This document shows, piece by piece, positions 8,641 through 12,190 of a stretch of 12,190 nucleotides of DNA (position 1 is its first letter; every line of letters begins with the position of its first letter). A program made the translations under genes and the position numbers. Origin of the DNA: Smittium mucronatum (Eukaryota; Kickxellomycota; Harpellomycetes; Harpellales; Legeriomycetaceae); the NCBI GenBank assembly GCA_001953115.1, contig LSSL01004905.1:1-12190 (forward strand), read 5' to 3'. Below the pieces are notes generated by a model. It had not been told where the DNA came from and did no database searches. It was given only the letters and a program-made list of their open reading frames with translations.

Positions 8641-9440
8641 CAGACAAAAAAATATTTCTTTATTTTAAAAAAAAATTTATAACCAAAAAAATTGAATAAT
8701 GCTTATGTAAATATGAATAAATTAAATTAGGAATTGATTACATTTTTTTACGCGTTTTTTCTAAATTCTGGATAAACTTATGATATACGTATTGAAAAAT
8801 TATTACGAAAAATAAACTTTTGGGATAAGTTTTGTGAAATAATAAATATCAATATGGTAAAACATTTATAAACTCTATTTTGGGAAATTTCGCTGATTTC
8901 AAACACAAATTTCTTGTGATTCTGTTTCATTGACTTCAAATTTTTTTTGAAAAATAGCGATAAAAAAAAGGTACAAATATTTTTTATTAATAATCTATTT
9001 TTTTTAGTAGAAAAAAAAAACTACTTAACGTAATATAATCTTATTTCTAGATATCAAATAAAATTAAACAATAACCTGAGAGTAGAATTAGACTCATTAT
9101 TTTTAACTCATGAATTTAAAAAATAAATGAGATATATTGTTTAAAAAAGTAAATAGAAAAAATTTCGGGAAAAAACTATAAATTTTTTACAATCCTGTTA
9201 TTATTTAGATGTTTCTCTGCAGATTAAGAAAAGCACTCAGTTATTTAGGAATAACTTAATAGATTTAATTTTTATTATTTCTATCAAAATTTCTGCACAT
9301 TTATTAATTTATTAGACCGAAATTTTAAAAAAATTGGGGCCTTTATTTTGGGGGCAGGTATTTACTAATTAGTCGGACATGATCAAATAAATTTTTAGAA
9401 ATATTTTTTATAAGAGGTTTCTTAGTATATCGGGATATGT
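8641..9440. other. AT-rich region without a recognisable gene
   Basis: I see no gene. The sequence has many A/T homopolymers. A few G-rich spots (TTGGGGCC and TTGGGGGCAGG near 9334-9359) mark the approach to the higher-G+C island that begins about 9450. Confidence 0.55.
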
Positions 9441-9449
9441 ATTTTTAAA

Positions 9450-10258
9450 ACGGTGGGGCTCATCGTTGTAGGTATTAAAGTGGTAGAGCGCGTTGAGCTC
9501 ATAAGGTTAAGCTACGCCCTTTTGGTAGTCTGAAAGTCTTAGCACGCTGGCAGACTGGTAGTAGTCATTTTAATTATACTTGTAGTCTAATATAGTATCT
9601 TTTTGTTAAATTTTTTATAAATATAAATTATTTTATATCATTCGTGTTGTTAGTTCGTAATAAGTCGTATTATTCTTTCGTGGGTTAGGATCATTCCCTG
9701 TAGACCCGTTTATTTTATTGTTGATAGAGGCATTAGCTTTAATAGTGCTATGGGAATGATTAGAAGCGATCATGAGTTGGTCGAGTCTGGTGGTTATTCA
9801 AATGAAATTGCCCCAGAGGTGGACGCTTGGCGAGAATTGGCAGACGATAGGGATAGTGAAGCTTCGGCTTTGATTTCTATAGAAGCCCTCGAACTAAGTG
9901 AAGACTTAGACCCATCAGTGAGCTTGACGGGAGAACCGGTTATGGAAGAGCTTGTATCTTCTTTAATGCAGGTTTCGTTAAACTCTGGTCCCAACCCCCC
10001 GGTAAGGTTCTCGCCTGTTATTCCTACCGTGGGGGCTGTAAAAAAACTTAGTGTTGTCAGTACAGGAAGCAATGGGCGAAGTGTAGATAGGCGGAGTAAG
10101 GGAGTAATACCTGCCCTAAGGTCTCTGCTGGGTGAGGGCGAAGGAGGTACTAGTGATAGTATGTTGGTCGCTGCTTCACCTTTGGCTACACAACAACAGT
10201 TTAGAAGCGAAGATTTATACCAGTCTAACTGGTATGGAAATTCCGCTTCCGACAGTAT
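9450..10258. other. Island of elevated G+C containing the 173-residue ORF
   Basis: Bases 9781-9840 are 50% G+C and 9841-9900 are 45% by my count, against about 17% for 9001-9060 and 10321-10380. The first part (about 9450-9560) is G+C-richer but non-coding, and includes a small stem TAGTCTG/CAGACTG around 9527-9558. An AT-richer stretch (9560-9660) separates it from the ORF. The right edge is abrupt: composition falls back to background within about 15 bases of the stop codon at 10269. This looks like an inserted segment or a gene of different origin from its surroundings. Confidence 0.65.
9616..9707 (+). promoter_or_regulatory. Possible promoter elements upstream of the 173-residue ORF
   Basis: A TATA-like tract (TATAAATATAA, 9616-9626) lies 124 bases before the ATG at 9750. 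Two CCC triplets lie at 9696-9698 and 9705-9707, 43-54 bases before it. CCC- or GGG-like motifs close to start codons have been reported as expression signals in microsporidia, but they usually sit nearer the ATG. TATA-like tracts are common by chance in DNA this AT-rich. ATCATTCCC (9690-9698) is also the inverse of GGGAATGAT (9752-9760) at the ORF start, giving a possible 9-bp stem across the start codon. Confidence 0.2.
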
Positions 10259-10271
10259 AAATTTACGATAA
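9750..10271 (+). CDS. Hypothetical 173-residue acidic, Ser-rich protein
   Basis: This is the only intact, convincing ORF in the window. It starts at ATG 9750 (MGMIRSDHELVESGG) and ends with TAA at 10269-10271. It keeps a balanced amino-acid composition in a region where random frames are short and full of Phe, Ile, Lys and Asn. The N-terminal half (residues 1-70) is strongly acidic. A Pro-rich middle follows (SGPNPPVRFSPVIPTVG, about 79-95), then a basic patch (GRSVDRRSKG, about 108-117), a Gly/Glu-rich stretch (LLGEGEGGTS) and a Gln/Ser/Asn-rich tail. I see no signal peptide, membrane segment or known domain, and it looks largely disordered. The same frame is open upstream to a TAG at 9651-9653 but has no ATG there. 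It may be a lone orphan gene, the 5' part of a retroelement gag-like gene, or a truncated transferred gene. The minus-strand frame at 9794-10072 is its shadow. Confidence 0.6.
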   Translation: MGMIRSDHELVESGGYSNEIAPEVDAWRELADDRDSEASALISIEALELSEDLDPSVSLTGEPVMEELVSSLMQVSLNSGPNPPVRFSPVIPTVGAVKKLSVVSTGSNGRSVDRRSKGVIPALRSLLGEGEGGTSDSMLVAASPLATQQQFRSEDLYQSNWYGNSASDSINLR

Positions 10272-10951
10272 AATCCCCATGGTATTTTTTAAAAGAAATT
10301 TAGGCTATTTCAAAATAAATCAAAGTGTTTTTAACATTTAATTTATAATCATAAATATGAGAAAAGAATTTTCTTAAGAAAAAAAATATTAATGGTTAAA
10401 AATATAGTCATACAAAATTAGTCAATCTTATACAAAATCTATAATCATAGACAAATTATGACTTCAAGTCAATAGAAACTCCAAAAAATACCTACCCATA
10501 TAAAAATTATTTTATTTACATTTTATTGGCTATTTTTAGGAATACAGGGAGTTTTTCAGATTAGGAAGCTGTGGATCATACATCGAATTTTAAATTTTAT
10601 AAGGATGCTATACAATGTGTATTTTCTATCTGAATACGCTTAAAAAAACATTATTATAATGCTATGAAATAGATACATAATATTTCATATTAAAAAGTAA
10701 AAAAAGAAGAGTTTTATTCTCAAAATACACTTAATAAATAAGAATCTAGACTTTTTTTAACAGTAAGTTTGTAAAAAAAGATCAAATATCTATGTTATTT
10801 AAAGAACATAGAAACGAAAATTAAAATTTGTTGTTTTTCAATGCGTTATTTGAGCTTTAAAAAAAATAAGAGGTATCATAGTCGTTAGAAACTCTTTCTT
10901 AATTTATTTTACAAGTGCAGCATTATTTAGTTTAATATTTCTGATTATTTA

Positions 10952-11981
10952 ATGATAGGGGTAGATGTTAAATCAAAAAATAGAATGCGTATAGGGCAAA
11001 GTGAAAGCATTTACGAAAAAAATCACATTTTTGAACCGTTTCGAAACTTATTTTTTATAATCATTATTTTTTTTTGTGCGTCTCATAATAAATATATTTA
11101 AGGCTGTCTATAATTTTGAATAAGGTTTATATCACATCATATGGTGGATATATTTCAGATATAGTAGTATATTTTCAATAAATCCATCAATAATGTATCC
11201 AAACTCAACTCTAATGATGTCTCCAGATCTACAAGATATATAAATTAAGTTTTATATTCTATAAATATTTTTATTTTTTTAAATTCTTATTCGGATTTAT
11301 AACTCAGAAAAAGCTGATTGTGTCAAATTTTGTTCAACTCTAATAAGTGACAATATCGAAGGTCTTTATAATTTTTGGAATAATATAATTTTAAATATAG
11401 ATACAAATTGAAAAAATTGTGAACGTTTTAGTTTAATCTGCTTCAGAAATCCTTCGAGACAAAATGAGAAAATTGAATATTGATTAAAAAATAACCAATA
11501 AAGTGGTATAAAATAATTTGTGTATGGATAAGATATTTTTGGCGTTTCTATTGGCTTGGAGGTAGAATTTGTATAAGATTGCCTAATTTTATATACGGTG
11601 GCTTAGTTTTGTATGTGGATATTTTTAACCCATTATTAATTATGTTTGAAATTCTGAAAAAACTGTCCAATATTATCCCTACTATTACAAAATCAAATTA
11701 ATAAAAAAAAGGAAATTTAAAAAAATTGCTAATAAAGCTTTTCCTCTGCTAAATAGTTTCTTAAATGCCAATTACTAATTTGTATTTGATAGTAAATTTT
11801 GAGATTTGTTTTCCCAATTTTTCTGAATTTATATGCACTGTGTTATACGCATCTAGAAGCTGATCAAATTATATCTAATCAGCTTAAGGATCAACAGTAT
11901 ATGCACATTAACTCGCCTCATGAAATTCAATTTAAGTTATATAAATTCCGGATCGTTATTAGAAGTAAAATATTTGTTTAG
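10952..11981 (+). pseudogene. Series of protein-like fragments, possible decayed gene, unrecognised
   Basis: Successive plus-strand open stretches cover most of this kilobase in changing frames. 10952-11101 starts at ATG and has 49 codons (MIGVDVKSKNRMRIGQSESI...). 11124-11240 includes NPSIMYPNSTLMMSPDLQDI. 11283-11484 includes KADCVKFCSTLISDNIEGLY and, after one TGA, KNCERFSLICFRNPSRQNEK. 11495-11698 has 68 codons and includes FYWLGGRICIRLPNFIYGG. 11650-11778 includes FKKIANKAFPLLNSFLNANY. 11799-11981 has 60 codons and includes HLEADQIISNQLKDQQYM. Polar and charged residues are commoner than in random AT-rich frames, which suggests decayed coding sequence. I cannot assign a family, and the minus strand at 11300-11480 also reads plausibly, so strand and extent are uncertain. 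Confidence 0.22.
11857..11885. repeat. Hairpin with an 8-bp perfect stem
   Basis: AAGCTGAT at 11857-11864 pairs with ATCAGCTT at 11878-11885 around a 13-base AT-rich loop. It has no T-tract suited to a terminator and lies inside the possible decayed gene, so it may have no function. Confidence 0.4.
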
Positions 11982-12164
11982 AATGAATTAAACGTATAAA
12001 AAGACTCTTGAATACAAGATAGAAAATTTTAACTTACTTTTGAAGAAATAAAAAAAGATAACAAATAAAGCACCAAAAACCTTTTAAAACATTAAGAAAC
12101 TTAAATTAAGTTCAATTAAATAACTACCAATAAAAACCTAAACAAGTGGCTTTTATTGAAATAA

Positions 12165-12190
12165 CCCCCCCCCCCCCCCCCCCCCCCCCC
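12165..12190. repeat. Run of 26 C at the window edge
   Basis: The last 26 bases are all C, directly after AT-rich sequence. A homopolymer like this in DNA of about 17-20% G+C, at the very end of the contig, most likely marks a sequencing or assembly limit. It could also be a real poly-C tract whose length could not be resolved. It does not match a telomere repeat. Confidence 0.97.

Larger units (their letters stand above)
10272..12164. other. AT-rich region, gene remnants only
   Basis: No intact gene is supportable. A possible polyadenylation signal (AATAAA, 10314-10319) lies 43 bases after the stop of the 173-residue ORF, but this hexamer is common in such DNA. One frame is open for 55 codons at 10476-10640 (includes KLWIIHRILNFIRMLYNVYF) without a start codon at its head. 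A set of protein-like plus-strand fragments from 10952 to 11981 is listed separately. Confidence 0.5.

Noticed and set aside
7491..8668. Three plus-strand open frames of 62-78 codons
   Set aside because: They lie antisense to the minus-strand blocks of the Harbinger-like remnant. The 7491 frame starts at TTG.
7434..8773. 11-bp direct repeat AAATTCTGGAT at 7434-7444 and 8763-8773 flanking the second transposase
   Set aside because: It is direct rather than inverted, too long for a Harbinger target duplication (3 bp), and short enough to be chance in this composition.
9470..9560. tRNA-like stretch (TGGTAGAGCGCG, then GAGCTCATAAGG resembling a CAT anticodon loop)
   Set aside because: The D-stem and anticodon stem do not pair properly, and no T-arm motif like GGTTCGAAT follows. 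It is not a tRNA gene.
9794..10072. 92-codon minus-strand open frame inside the G+C island
   Set aside because: It is antisense to the longer 173-residue ORF, and frames opposite a G+C-richer gene are often open. I see no supporting motif.
11038..11047. Palindrome GTTTCGAAAC
   Set aside because: A single 10-bp palindrome has no context suggesting a regulatory or recombination site.

Overview
The window is extremely AT-rich (two 60-base lines that I counted outside genes, 9001-9060 and 10321-10380, are each about 17% G+C). It is gene-poor and dominated by decayed mobile-element sequence. There are no bacterial-style operons, ribosome binding sites, rRNA, tRNA or CRISPR. The best guess is a nuclear contig from a very AT-rich eukaryote. 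Microsporidia fit well, because compact AT-rich genomes littered with dead Tc1/IS630-like and Harbinger-like transposons are known there, but nothing here proves the lineage. A 21-bp tandem array at the left edge and a run of 26 C at the right edge suggest the window is a whole contig that ends in assembly-breaking sequence.

Layout. 1-95: tandem repeat. 96-3710: AT-rich desert with three short protein-like frames (876-1013, 1305-1527, 2289-2474) and a two-tier hairpin (1938-1980). 3711-6287: a 2577-bp transposon with two 615-bp terminal inverted repeats that are identical in every base I compared. Between them, on the minus strand, is a dead DDE transposase of the Tc1/mariner/IS630 superfamily (4690-5606) with five in-frame stops and at least one frameshift. 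6288-7456: desert. 7457-8640: a second dead transposase on the minus strand, more decayed, resembling the IS5/PIF-Harbinger (DDE_Tnp_4) type. 8641-9440: desert. About 9450-10258: an island of much higher G+C (about 45-50% where counted) holding the only intact, convincing ORF, a 173-residue acidic, Ser-rich protein that I do not recognise. 10272-12164: desert with a run of protein-like plus-strand fragments between 10952 and 11981, unrecognised. 12165-12190: poly-C.

The genes do not form a pathway. The two items most worth a second look are the long-TIR element, whose perfect arms contrast with its ruined transposase, and the compositional island around the 173-residue ORF. I did not find a defence system, biosynthetic cluster or other multi-gene system.
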